Source: DATMER01 sp034667225 (GTDB taxonomy: Bacteria; Acidobacteriota; Thermoanaerobaculia; Multivoradales; UBA5704). From it: DNA of 64,000 nt. The DNA is taken from NCBI GenBank assembly GCA_034667225.1, contig JAXDKG010000055.1, forward strand, positions 186,001 through 250,000, in the 5' to 3' direction. The translations under genes were made by a program, and so were the position numbers. Shown here in pieces: positions 9,028 through 16,580 of the stretch. Numbering within the stretch: position 1 is the stretch's first letter; every line of letters begins with the position of its first letter. The notes under the pieces were generated by a model, which had not been told where the DNA came from, did not search any database, and saw only the letters and a list, made by a program, of their open reading frames with translations.

Positions 9028-10041
9028 GTGTCGATACGGCAGGCATCCGACCTTCTGGCCTGGTTCGACCGGCATCGCAGGGACCTGCCCTGGCGCCGGA
9101 CCCGGGATCCTTACGGCATCTGGCTCTCCGAGGTCATGCTGCAGCAGACCCGGATCGAGACAGCCCTCCCTTATTACCAGCGCTTCCTGGAAAAGTTTCC
9201 AACGGTGGAGGACCTGGCCCGCGCCGAGGTCGAGGAGGTGCTCGCCCTCTGGTCGGGCCTCGGGTACTACCGCCGGGCGCGGCAGCTCCACGCCGCGGCG
9301 CGCAAGGTGGCGGAGATCGGCGGCTTCCCGCGCACGGTCGCAGGGCTGCGGGAGCTGCCCGGGATCGGACCGTATACTGCGGCAGCCGTGGCGAGCATCG
9401 CGTTCGGGGTGGTGGAGCCGGTGCTGGACGGCAACGTGGAGCGGGTGCTCTCCCGCTGGCTTGCCTTGGAGCTGGACCCGAAGAGCCGTCCGGCGCGGGA
9501 GCGGATGCTCGCCGCCGCGGCCAGCCTCCTCGACCCGGAGCGGGCCGGGGACAGCAACCAGGCGCTGATGGAGCTGGGCGCCACGGTCTGCGTGCCAAAA
9601 CGGCCCCGCTGCCTGCTCTGCCCGATTTCTCCGAGCTGCCAGGCCGCCGGAAACGATCCGGAGCGCTTCCCCGTGGCGAGGGCGAAGCGGGAGCGCGAGC
9701 TTCATCGCCTGCTGGTCGCGGTGGTGGAGCGGGATGGAGGAGTGCTCCTCTTCCGCCGGGCGGAGGACAGTGCCCTTCTGGCCGGCACCTGGGAGCTGCC
9801 TTGGACGAACCTCGAGCCCGCTCCTGAAAAGGGACTGGCGGAGCGCTACGGCGGCCGCTGGTCCCTCGGGCCGAAGGCCGGAGCGGTTCGGCACTCGATC
9901 ACCTTCCGAGACTTGGAGCTGGATGTCCACCGGGCTGAAGTAATGGCTCCGGAGGGCACATGGGGGTGGTTCGGGGAGCAGGAGCGGGCAGGGATGCCGT
10001 TGTCGTCGTTGGTAAAGAAGGTGCTGCGGGTAGCGGGTTGA
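9028..10041 (+). CDS. mutY: Adenine DNA glycosylase MutY
   Basis: Removes adenine mispaired with 8-oxoguanine. The N-terminal HhH-GPD domain has LPWRRTRDPYGIWLSEVMLQQ and the helix-hairpin-helix LPGIGPYTAAAVASIAF. The 4Fe-4S loop is C-X6-C-X2-C-X5-C (CVPKRPRCLLCPISPSC). The C-terminal half is the NUDIX-like MutY recognition domain. At 337 residues the length is normal. The GTG start at 9028 follows a TATATATA stretch and has no obvious ribosome site. The stop codon lies inside a large inverted repeat shared with the convergent gene. Confidence 0.95.
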   Translation: MSIRQASDLLAWFDRHRRDLPWRRTRDPYGIWLSEVMLQQTRIETALPYYQRFLEKFPTVEDLARAEVEEVLALWSGLGYYRRARQLHAAARKVAEIGGFPRTVAGLRELPGIGPYTAAAVASIAFGVVEPVLDGNVERVLSRWLALELDPKSRPARERMLAAAASLLDPERAGDSNQALMELGATVCVPKRPRCLLCPISPSCQAAGNDPERFPVARAKRERELHRLLVAVVERDGGVLLFRRAEDSALLAGTWELPWTNLEPAPEKGLAERYGGRWSLGPKAGAVRHSITFRDLELDVHRAEVMAPEGTWGWFGEQERAGMPLSSLVKKVLRVAG

Positions 10042-10130
10042 CACGGACAGGCACGGACGAACAGAGACAGACACGGACCCGGAGCCTTCGTCCGTGCTCG
10101 TCCGTGCCTGTCCGTGTTCGTCCCTGTCAA
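10038..10130. terminator. Large inverted repeat between convergent genes (bidirectional terminator candidate)
   Basis: The 93-bp element begins TTGACA and ends TGTCAA. Its arms share CGGACAGGCACGGACGA and are built from repeated GGACNG-type heptamers. The TGA of mutY (10039-10041) and the TGA of the convergent TPR gene (10127-10129) both lie in the arm tips. It probably folds into a long imperfect hairpin that stops transcription from both sides, or it is a copy of a dispersed palindromic repeat. Confidence 0.65.
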
Positions 10131-10771
10131 CTCCCCAGAATCTCGGGCAACCGGCTCCCGATAGCCGACCGCCGGCCCTCCTCCCGCGCCCAATTGGCGC
10201 GCTCCTCATCTCCGAAGGCGGCCCAGAGCTCCGCGGCTTGGAGGAACCACTCCGCGAACAGCGGCTCGCCGCCGCCCAGGTCGGTGCGCAGCTTGTTCTC
10301 CAGCGAAGTCTCGACCTCGTCGAACAGGTGGCGGGCCTCCCGGACATCCTTCTTCTTGAGCGCGACCCAGGCGCGGTGGAGGGTGATGGACTCGGCGAGG
10401 TCCGACCGCCGGGCCGCGGCCTCGGTAAGGGCGCGGTCGGCGGCGGGCCAGTCGCCCGCATAGGCCGCGGCGAGCCCGGCCTCCAGCCAGGCCTCGCCAT
10501 CGGAAGGATCGCGGACGAGGACGCGGGCGAGCAGGGCGCGGGACTCGTCGAGCCGGAGCAGGTGCTTGGCGGCCACGGCCGCGGCGACCAACTCGTCGCG
10601 GCCCGCCTTCGCGCCGGTCCGGGCTGCGGCCAAGGCGCCCTCGAAGTCGCCGCGCCCCACGGCCTGGACGGCCGGGCTCACCGGGGTCCGCCGGAGCACG
10701 GCAAAGAGGGCCAGGGCGCCGACGGCGATGCCCGCGATGATCACGAAGGTGAAGAGGTCTTCGAAGGACAT
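10127..10771 (-). CDS. Membrane-anchored TPR-repeat protein
   Basis: Unknown function, 214 residues. One N-terminal membrane segment (FVIIAGIAVGALALFAVL, residues about 8-25) is followed by alpha-helical tetratricopeptide-like repeats. These have alternating Ala/Leu helices such as GDFEGALAAARTGAKAG and GDWPAADRALTEAAAR. The N-in orientation would place the repeats in the cytoplasm or periplasm depending on topology, probably as a protein-protein platform. It starts 2 bp after the stop of the P-loop ATPase gene, so they are cotranscribed. Confidence 0.7.
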   Translation of the reverse strand: MSFEDLFTFVIIAGIAVGALALFAVLRRTPVSPAVQAVGRGDFEGALAAARTGAKAGRDELVAAAVAAKHLLRLDESRALLARVLVRDPSDGEAWLEAGLAAAYAGDWPAADRALTEAAARRSDLAESITLHRAWVALKKKDVREARHLFDEVETSLENKLRTDLGGGEPLFAEWFLQAAELWAAFGDEERANWAREEGRRSAIGSRLPEILGS

Positions 10772-10773
10772 GT

Positions 10774-11346
10774 TCAGACACCGAGCAGAGGGAGCTGGGC
10801 AGGACGCAGCCGCAGCCAGACCTCCTGCTCGACCGCATCGAGCCACTCGGCTCGCCGATCGGGATCGAGATGGAGAGCTTCGAGTCCACGGTCCCCCAGC
10901 TCGCGGACGAGCCGCTCGTCCACCGCCCGCTGGAAGGCCGGATCGGCCGACCGGATGCCATCCGGCGACGGCTGCTCGATCAAGGGGACATGGACCAGGA
11001 AGTCATAGCTCCGGATCCAGAACTCCATCAGGTCTTCGAGCGCCTGCTGCCGTCCGGCAGCCAGAAGCAGGTATACGTAGTTGTCGAGGACGCTCCTGTC
11101 GCAGATGACCACCGGGTAGCGCGCCTGGGCCACCAGCTCCTCGGCAATCTGGGTATGGAGGATCCACGACTGGGCCGCGACCGACGTCTCCTCGTTGATC
11201 GGCAGCGGGCACCGCCGCGCCACCTCATGGACCACGTCGATCGACACATCCCGCCGCTTGAGCCGGGAAGCCAGCCCGTAGCACAGCGTCGTCTTGCCCA
11301 CTCCGTGGGTGCCGATGAAGGCGATCTTGGTGTTGGGGGAGCTCAA
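10774..11346 (-). CDS. P-loop ATPase/kinase-like protein (AAA_28 family)
   Basis: A 190-residue nucleotide-binding protein with Walker A IGTHGVGKTTLCYGLA near residue 10 and a Walker B-like VVICDRSVLDNYVY, resembling the AAA_28/NadR-type kinase fold. The start TTG at 11344-11346 overlaps the TGA of the preceding small gene and has GGAG five bases upstream. It is the third gene of a tightly overlapping operon starting with a Panacea-type antitoxin. Substrate unknown. It might phosphorylate a nucleoside or act as a regulatory ATPase. Confidence 0.7.
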   Translation of the reverse strand: MSSPNTKIAFIGTHGVGKTTLCYGLASRLKRRDVSIDVVHEVARRCPLPINEETSVAAQSWILHTQIAEELVAQARYPVVICDRSVLDNYVYLLLAAGRQQALEDLMEFWIRSYDFLVHVPLIEQPSPDGIRSADPAFQRAVDERLVRELGDRGLEALHLDPDRRAEWLDAVEQEVWLRLRPAQLPLLGV

Positions 11347-11612
11347 GGCAGCTCCATACCGCTGGCGAGGAGCGAGATCAGCTCGACCTGGTCTTCATCA
11401 AAGCGGTAGTAAGCGACGTGCTCCGTGTCTCGAACGTAGACTGGCCAGATATGAAGAGGGCCATCATCGACGGGGAAGCCGCGCTCCGGGCGGCGCGCCA
11501 AAGCGAACTCCAGGGCTGCGGCCACATCGTCGGCCCGCCGTGGGTCCGGCTCGGCTTTTCTCAGCTCCCGCTCGAACCGATGACTCTGGATGACGACTCG
11601 GAACCTATCCAC
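11343..11612 (-). CDS. Small protein downstream of Panacea antitoxin, toxin candidate
   Basis: An 89-residue protein. The alpha-beta pattern (FRVVIQSHRFERELRKAEPD... VAYYRFDEDQVELISL) is reminiscent of RelE/ParE-type mRNA interferases but too diverged to assign firmly. I prefer the GTG at 11610-11612, which overlaps the antitoxin stop by 8 nt and sits just after GAGGAG. An in-frame ATG at 11645 would overlap by 41 nt. The position directly behind a Panacea gene is the usual place of the toxin in such pairs. Confidence 0.6.
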   Translation of the reverse strand: MDRFRVVIQSHRFERELRKAEPDPRRADDVAAALEFALARRPERGFPVDDGPLHIWPVYVRDTEHVAYYRFDEDQVELISLLASGMELP

Positions 11613-12150
11613 CCAGCTCCTCGGCCAGCTTCCTTCCGTGCTCAACCTCCGCAGAGGTCGGCGGCCTGGGTCGGCCCAGGAGTGCGGTCGAGTAGGGGAT
11701 CTCCTCGCCTTCCGCAGCGAGCTGCCAGCCGAGGAACTCGTGGGAGAGCTCGCTTACTCCGGTGGCATTGAGGTCCCAGAGCTTCCTGATCACGTCCTGG
11801 ACGATCGCGATCTCTGCGCCCGAGAAGAGAGAGAGGTCGGGCTCCCGAAGGGCGACCAGGATTTTCTGAGTCCGTCCGAAGAAGTCTCTCTCCGCCGAGG
11901 CGCAGATTCGTTCCCTCTCCATCTTCCGGACCACCGGCACCAGCCGTTTGGGAGCGGGACCATGGGCGAGCTTCTGGTACTTCTCTCCGCTGATGGAGTG
12001 GCCGAGCTTCCGGTAAGCCCAGAAGTCCGAGTAGAAGAGGATCTTATTCAGCTTGGTCGCGCCGAAGTGCTCGTCCCGTTCCGAGACACGTGCGATGAAA
12101 AGGACCAGCTCGCGCAACTTCCGATCGTCGGTGGGGTTCGCCTTGGCCAT
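11605..12150 (-). CDS. Panacea (DUF4065/SocA-like) antitoxin
   Basis: A 181-residue protein with the Panacea hallmark region: KLRELVLFIARVS, FGATKLNKILFYSDFWAYRKLGHSISGEKYQKLAHGPAP and a helical C-terminal half (EFLGWQLAAEGEEIPYSTALL). Panacea proteins act as antitoxins that neutralise unrelated toxins. I start at ATG 12150, eight bases after AAGGA. ATG 12156 is also in frame. A TATACT -10 box lies at 12172-12177, with only a weak -35. It heads an overlapping four-gene operon. Confidence 0.85.
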   Translation of the reverse strand: MAKANPTDDRKLRELVLFIARVSERDEHFGATKLNKILFYSDFWAYRKLGHSISGEKYQKLAHGPAPKRLVPVVRKMERERICASAERDFFGRTQKILVALREPDLSLFSGAEIAIVQDVIRKLWDLNATGVSELSHEFLGWQLAAEGEEIPYSTALLGRPRPPTSAEVEHGRKLAEELGG

Positions 12151-12202
12151 GGGCATGTTCCTTCATAGAGGAGTATACACTTCGGCGGTAAACAGGCGAA
12201 AC

Positions 12203-13408
12203 TCAGCCGAGCGTCTCCTCCAGAATTTCCAGCGCCGTCTCCAGCAGCTCCTCCGGAATGTTCAGAGGAGGCACGATCTGGGCGACGCGCCCCTCCGGCC
12301 CCCCTGCGAGGAGGATGATCCCACGAGCCAGCGCCGCAACGGTCCATCGCTTGGCGATCTCGGCCGAGGGCAGCTCGATCCCCCAGAGGAGACCGCGTCC
12401 CCGGACGGCAACGCCGGGCCATTTCGACAGGCGATTGGCAACCCACTCTCCCATCCTGGCAGCCCGGGCCGCGAGGTCCTCCTCCTCGATCACGTCGAGC
12501 ACGGCCAGGGCGGCGGCGCAGGCGACCGGATTGGCGACGAAAGTGGCAGTGTGCAGTGCCTCCCCTTCCGTCTCCCAGCAGCGGAAGAGCGAGCGCCGGC
12601 CCAGCACGGCGGCGATGGGCAACCCCCCTCCCAGCGCCTTGCCGCAGCAGAGAAGGTCGGGCCGGACACCCTCGTGCTGCACGGCGAAAAGCCTGCCGGT
12701 GCGTCCGAAACCGGTGAAGATCTCGTCCGCGACCAGGAGAGCGCCGGTCTCCCGGCAGAGGCGCGCGAGCTCTGCCAGCCAGCCGGGCGGCGGGAGAATG
12801 ACCCCCTCCCTCCCCACGATTGGCTCGACCAGCACGGCTGCCTCGTTCTCCAATTTCACAGGGGAGCCATATGGGAGGCGGCGGACATGGCCGTGAAGGT
12901 GAGCGGCAAATGGCTCCCGGAAGCCGGGTCTTGAGGTCACCGCCAGGGATCCCATGGTCATGCCATGGTAGGAGGGCTCGAAAGCCACGATCCCCGAGCG
13001 ACCGGTGGCGGCGATCGCGGTCTTGAGCGCAATTTCCACCGCCTCCGAGCCGGAGATGGAGAAGAACACCTGAGGGTCATCGACCGGGGCAAGCTTCACG
13101 AGTCGCTCCGCCAGCTCGACTCTCAGGGGATGGCCATGGACATCCCCGAGCCCGTGAAGGAGCCGGCCGGCCTGGGCGCGGACCGCTTCCACCACCCGCG
13201 GATGGCGATGGCCTACGGCTGCAACCCCGAAGCCGGAGGTCAGATCTATATAGAGATTGCCGTCGACGTCCCGGACGTGTGCCCCTTCAGCCTCGTCCCA
13301 GAAGAGGGAGACGGCACCGGGGGCTGATGTGAGGGTGTTGATCCCCGGCGCCTCGACCTCCGCTATTCGGCGCGAGAGCTCGCGGGAGCGCGGACCGGGG
13401 GGCGTCAC
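12203..13408 (-). CDS. PLP-dependent class III aminotransferase
   Basis: Fold-type I aminotransferase of 401 residues, related to acetylornithine/4-aminobutyrate aminotransferases. Signatures are DLTSGFGVAAVGHRHP, the PLP-phosphate and base-binding region (SGSEAVEIALK, SYHGMTMGSLAVT), the aspartate motif VADEIFTGFGRTG and the Schiff-base lysine in CCGKALGGGLPIAAV. The GTG start at 13406-13408 overlaps the recR stop (ATGTGA). The substrate is unclear. With no biosynthetic neighbours it may be a general omega- or acetylornithine-type enzyme. Confidence 0.88.
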   Translation of the reverse strand: MTPPGPRSRELSRRIAEVEAPGINTLTSAPGAVSLFWDEAEGAHVRDVDGNLYIDLTSGFGVAAVGHRHPRVVEAVRAQAGRLLHGLGDVHGHPLRVELAERLVKLAPVDDPQVFFSISGSEAVEIALKTAIAATGRSGIVAFEPSYHGMTMGSLAVTSRPGFREPFAAHLHGHVRRLPYGSPVKLENEAAVLVEPIVGREGVILPPPGWLAELARLCRETGALLVADEIFTGFGRTGRLFAVQHEGVRPDLLCCGKALGGGLPIAAVLGRRSLFRCWETEGEALHTATFVANPVACAAALAVLDVIEEEDLAARAARMGEWVANRLSKWPGVAVRGRGLLWGIELPSAEIAKRWTVAALARGIILLAGGPEGRVAQIVPPLNIPEELLETALEILEETLG

Positions 13409-13989
13409 ATCTCCCGCCGGCCGGCGAGCGACCGGGCCAGCGTCACCTCGTCCGTGTACTCGATGTCGCCTCCGACCGGCATGCCGAAGGCGAGGCGGGT
13501 CACCCGCACGCCACGAGGCTTGAGCAGCCGCGCCAGGTAGAGCGCCGTGGCCTCCCCCTCGACGTTGGGGTTGGTGGCGATCACGACCTCCTCCACCCCT
13601 TCGAGGCGGGCCATCAGCCCCGGGATGGCGAGGCGGTCCGGGCCGATGCCGCGGTGCGGGGAGAGGGCGCCGAGGAGGACGTGGTAGACGCCCTGGTACT
13701 CCCCGGTGCGCTCGATAGGCTCGATGTTGAACGGCTCCTCGACCACGCAGATGCGGGTGCGGTCGCGCCGCTCGTCGGTACACCAGCGGCAGGGATCGAC
13801 GGCGGTGATGGCGTTGCAGGAGGAGCAGTGGAAAAGCTTCTCCTTCACCTCGACGATCGCCTGGGCGAGGCTTTGCGCCTCGCCGGCGGACACCTTGAGC
13901 AGGTAGTGGGCCAGGCGTGTCGCGGTCTTGGGCCCGATGCTCGGAAGCCGCGACAGCTCGCCGATGAGACGGGCCAGCGGGTCGTTCAT
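13405..13989 (-). CDS. recR: Recombination protein RecR
   Basis: Gap-repair mediator working with RecF and RecO. The 194-residue product has an N-terminal helix-hairpin-helix (LSRLPSIGPKTATRLAHYLL), a zinc finger CSSC...CRWC, the TOPRIM domain (ICVVEEPFNIEPIERTGEYQGVYHVL) and the Walker B-like C terminus. It follows ybaB and dnaX, the conserved dnaX-ybaB-recR order. Start ATG at 13987-13989, where the family begins. Confidence 0.97.
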   Translation of the reverse strand: MNDPLARLIGELSRLPSIGPKTATRLAHYLLKVSAGEAQSLAQAIVEVKEKLFHCSSCNAITAVDPCRWCTDERRDRTRICVVEEPFNIEPIERTGEYQGVYHVLLGALSPHRGIGPDRLAIPGLMARLEGVEEVVIATNPNVEGEATALYLARLLKPRGVRVTRLAFGMPVGGDIEYTDEVTLARSLAGRREM

Positions 13990-14005
13990 CTCGTTCAGGG
14001 CTCGT

Positions 14006-14302
14006 CTAGAACAGGCCCGGGAGGCTGGATGCCATGGAGCCCATCTTGCCCTGCATCGTCTCCTCGACCTTGCGGCCCGCCTCGTTGATCGCGGCGACGA
14101 TGAGGTCCTCCAGCATGGAAGGATCATCCTTGTCCATGGCCTCGGGATCGATTCTGACGGAGACGACCTGCTTGTGGCCGCTCATCTTGACGGTCACCAT
14201 GCCGCCCCCGACGCTCGCCTCGACGATCAGCTCGTTGAGCTCTTTCGCGAGGCGCTCCTGCATCTCCTGGGCCTGCTTCATCAACTGACGCATGCTGCTC
14301 AT
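14006..14302 (-). CDS. ybaB: YbaB/EbfC nucleoid-associated protein
   Basis: Small (98 residues) DNA-binding dimer of the YbaB/EbfC family. Typical segments are MRQLMKQAQEMQERLAKELNEL, VEASVGGGMVTVKMSGHKQVVSVRIDPEAM and the C-terminal KMGSMASSLPGLF. The ATG at 14300-14302 lies six bases after GGGAGG. It starts one base after the dnaX stop codon and is followed by recR. Confidence 0.95.
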   Translation of the reverse strand: MSSMRQLMKQAQEMQERLAKELNELIVEASVGGGMVTVKMSGHKQVVSVRIDPEAMDKDDPSMLEDLIVAAINEAGRKVEETMQGKMGSMASSLPGLF

Positions 14303-14303
14303 T

Positions 14304-16025
14304 TCATTCCTCCCTGGGACGCTCTTCAACCCGTTCCACCCGGCCCCCGAAGATGTCGAGGACCGTCTGCACGGTGGGATTCTCGCTCACCACGGCCCCG
14401 GCCGCGGAAGCGGCGGAGACCTGGGCCTGCAACTCGGCGGCCTTGCGGCCGTCGCCCTGGATCGTCTTCCAGGTCGCTCCCTCTCCCCAGACCGCCGCGA
14501 CCGCCTCGTCGATGATCTGCCGGTTCGCCGACTGTCCCAGCCGCGATTCCAGCCAGGTGTCGCCGGGCGCCCGCGCGATGGTCAGCCGGCCCTCCTCGAA
14601 GCGGATCTCGTCCGCGTCGGAGAGATAGGCGGCCAGAGGCTGCTTGCGCCGGCTCACCTCGTCAAGGAAAGCCTGGACCAGATCCTCGCCAGAAGCACCG
14701 TTTGACCGGGGCGCGGGAGCCGGAGCCGCTGCCGGTGGAGGGGCCGGCGGCGGAGCGGGCACCGGTGCTGGAGCCGGGAGCGGAGCTGGACGAACCGGCG
14801 CCGGAGCCTTCTCCGTCTGTTCTCCCCCCCTCCCGGCCGGGCGGGAGGGGATGGGAGAGGGGGCCGGGGGGTGAGGGGTCCGGGCCGGAGCCGCAGCACT
14901 CATCCCCCCACCCGCCAAAAGCTCCTCCACTCTTCGCAGCTTGGGCAGCTCGGCCGCACGCAGCCAGGCGATTTCGACCGCCAGCGCGCCGGTCTCGCTG
15001 CGCCGCACCGTGGTCTCGCTGTTCAAGAGCTGGTGCAGAAGGCGCAGCATGTTCTCGTACCCGGCCCCCTTCGCCAGCGCGGTGAGCGCCTGGGCCTCCT
15101 CGACGGGCAGGTCGGACTGATCGGGATCGCCGCCCATGGCCAGGTGGAGCGCGTCGCGGCAGAAGACCAGGAAGTGCCCGTAGACATGGCGCGGGTCCCA
15201 GCCCTCGTCCTCGACCCGCCGCACCGCGCGGGTCACCGAGACCCCGTCGCCCTGCAGGATCGCCTCGAGGAGCCGATGGAAGAGCGCCGTATCCAGCCCG
15301 CCCAGGAGCCGGACCGCGTCTTCATCTGAAATCGTGTTCGATCCGAAGGTGGCGAGCTGGTCGAGCAGGGCGACGGCATCGCGCACGCTCCCCTCGCCGG
15401 CCCGGGCCACGAGCCGGAGCGCCGTGTCGGTCGCCTCGATCCCCTCCTTGCCGCAAATGTGGCGCAGGAGGTCCGCCACGTCCTGCGAGCTCACCCGCCG
15501 GAAATGGAACTCCTGGCAGCGGGAGAGGATCGTGGCCGGGACGGCGTCGATCTCGGTCGTGGCAAAGATGAATACCAGGTGAGGCGGCGGCTCCTCGACG
15601 ATCTTCAGGAGCGCGTCGAAAGCCTGCCGCGACAGGCGGTGGATCTCGTCGAGGATCACCACCTTATAGCGGTCGCGCGCCGCGCCGTATCTGAGGCTCT
15701 CCGTCAGCTCGCGGACCTGCTCCACCTTGGAATAGGTGGCGGCGTCGACCTCGATTACATCCAGGTCCGAGCCGCGGGTGATCTCGATGCACGGCATGCA
15801 CTCGTTGCACGGATCAGCCGCGGGACCGCGCTCGCAGTTGAGCATCTTCGCGAGCAGCCGGGCCGTGGTGGTCTTGCCGACGCCGCGGATGCCGGAGAAG
15901 AGGTAAGCCTGCGCGATGCGCCCCTCCTGGACCGCGTTGCGCAGGGCCGTGACGATCGGACCCTGGCCGACGAGGGTGGAGAAGCTCTGCGGGCGCCACT
16001 TGCGGGCGAGTACCTGGTACGCCAT
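14304..16025 (-). CDS. dnaX: DNA polymerase III subunits gamma and tau
   Basis: Clamp-loader ATPase of 573 residues. The AAA+ domain has Walker A GIRGVGKTTTARLLAKML, a four-cysteine zinc motif (CERGPAADPCNECMPC), Walker B VVILDEIHRLSRQAF and the SRC motif LSRCQEFHFRRV. Residues about 375-450 form a Pro/Ala-rich linker, followed by a tau-like C-terminal domain. The DNA coding the start of the linker (about 14825-14880) is a C-run/G-run dyad resembling an intergenic repeat at 43.62 kb. This suggests insertion of a dispersed repeat into the gene without frame loss. No A-run frameshift site is apparent. Confidence 0.96.
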   Translation of the reverse strand: MAYQVLARKWRPQSFSTLVGQGPIVTALRNAVQEGRIAQAYLFSGIRGVGKTTTARLLAKMLNCERGPAADPCNECMPCIEITRGSDLDVIEVDAATYSKVEQVRELTESLRYGAARDRYKVVILDEIHRLSRQAFDALLKIVEEPPPHLVFIFATTEIDAVPATILSRCQEFHFRRVSSQDVADLLRHICGKEGIEATDTALRLVARAGEGSVRDAVALLDQLATFGSNTISDEDAVRLLGGLDTALFHRLLEAILQGDGVSVTRAVRRVEDEGWDPRHVYGHFLVFCRDALHLAMGGDPDQSDLPVEEAQALTALAKGAGYENMLRLLHQLLNSETTVRRSETGALAVEIAWLRAAELPKLRRVEELLAGGGMSAAAPARTPHPPAPSPIPSRPAGRGGEQTEKAPAPVRPAPLPAPAPVPAPPPAPPPAAAPAPAPRSNGASGEDLVQAFLDEVSRRKQPLAAYLSDADEIRFEEGRLTIARAPGDTWLESRLGQSANRQIIDEAVAAVWGEGATWKTIQGDGRKAAELQAQVSAASAAGAVVSENPTVQTVLDIFGGRVERVEERPREE

Positions 16026-16065
16026 GGTCGCGGTATTAGATAGACCTTAGATAGGGAATGTTACG

Positions 16066-16197
16066 ACAGCGGCCCACGAAGGGTTCCGGTTTGTCTGCGG
16101 CACTCGACCGGATACCTTATCGCTGCTCCCTTCCGGGCCTGACGAGGTTCGGTAACGACCGATGCACAGGACCCGAACCCTTCGCGGGCCGCTGCCA
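16066..16197 (-). ncRNA. ffs: Signal recognition particle RNA (small, 4.5S-like)
   Basis: SRP RNA that binds Ffh. On the minus strand the apical domain reads GGCCCGGAAGGGAGCAGC with the conserved GGAA tetraloop, and CCTCGTCAGG precedes it. The ends pair over more than 15 bp (GCGGCCCGCGAAGGGTTC with GAACCCTTCGTGGGCCGC), giving a single long rod of about 130 nt. It lies directly upstream of dnaX, as in many bacteria. The ends are estimated from the helix and the promoter. Confidence 0.92.
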
Positions 16198-16204
16198 GGA
16201 GCAC

Positions 16205-16233
16205 ATGCTATGTCCTGGTGTCCGGTAAGTAAA
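16205..16233 (-). promoter_or_regulatory. Promoter of the SRP RNA gene
   Basis: Minus-strand TTTACT (16228-16233) and TAGCAT (16205-16210) are separated by exactly 17 bp. A start site about 7 nt downstream of the -10 box would be near 16198, coinciding with the predicted 5' end of the SRP RNA. Confidence 0.65.
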
Positions 16234-16249
16234 GGCGACGGAGGGTGGC

Positions 16250-16448
16250 GGATATTCCCCCGCTGCTCGTGGACCGTTCCCCCGTCGGCGCGGACGGTCC
16301 CGCTGCCGATATGAGTCGTTCCCGGACCCTCCCGGACCATTCCCCCGTCTCTAGCTACCGTTCCCTCATCGATCTGAGCCGTTCCCCTGCCGATCTGAGC
16401 CGTTCCGCCGTTGAGGGGAACCATTCCGCTTCCGGGGGGAACCGTTCC
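16250..16448. repeat. Array of 21-bp-phased odd palindromes (GGAAC-N-GTTCC type)
   Basis: Nine clear sites, each approximating GGAAC-N-GTTCC, are centred at 16275, 16296, 16317, 16338, 16359, 16380, 16401, 16422 and 16443, an exact 21-bp spacing. A degenerate tenth sits at 16254. The bases between sites are not conserved. Exact spacing over two helical turns would put every site on the same DNA face. The array fills the divergent gap between the SRP RNA promoter and tadA. Reading frames stay open through it only because 21 is a multiple of three. Confidence 0.85.
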
Positions 16449-16580
16449 CCGGCCGGGACGGGAAGAAACCGGGCGGCTCCAGCCGTTTCCCAGGTGCCGG
16501 GGGATCGTCCGGAGCCGGGATTTGCCCGTCTGCCCGCGTTCGGGTAAGATACGCGGCCTGCCTGGAACCGGCGGAGGCTC

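Noticed and set aside
12203..13783. Longer 526-residue frame for the aminotransferase
   Set aside because: The first 125 residues overlap recR out of frame and are Arg/Pro/His-rich, typical of shadow frames. The GTG at 13408 overlaps the recR stop.
16250..16448. CRISPR-like repeat
   Set aside because: Units are imperfect 10-11 bp palindromes with about 10-bp gaps, far from repeat/spacer lengths.
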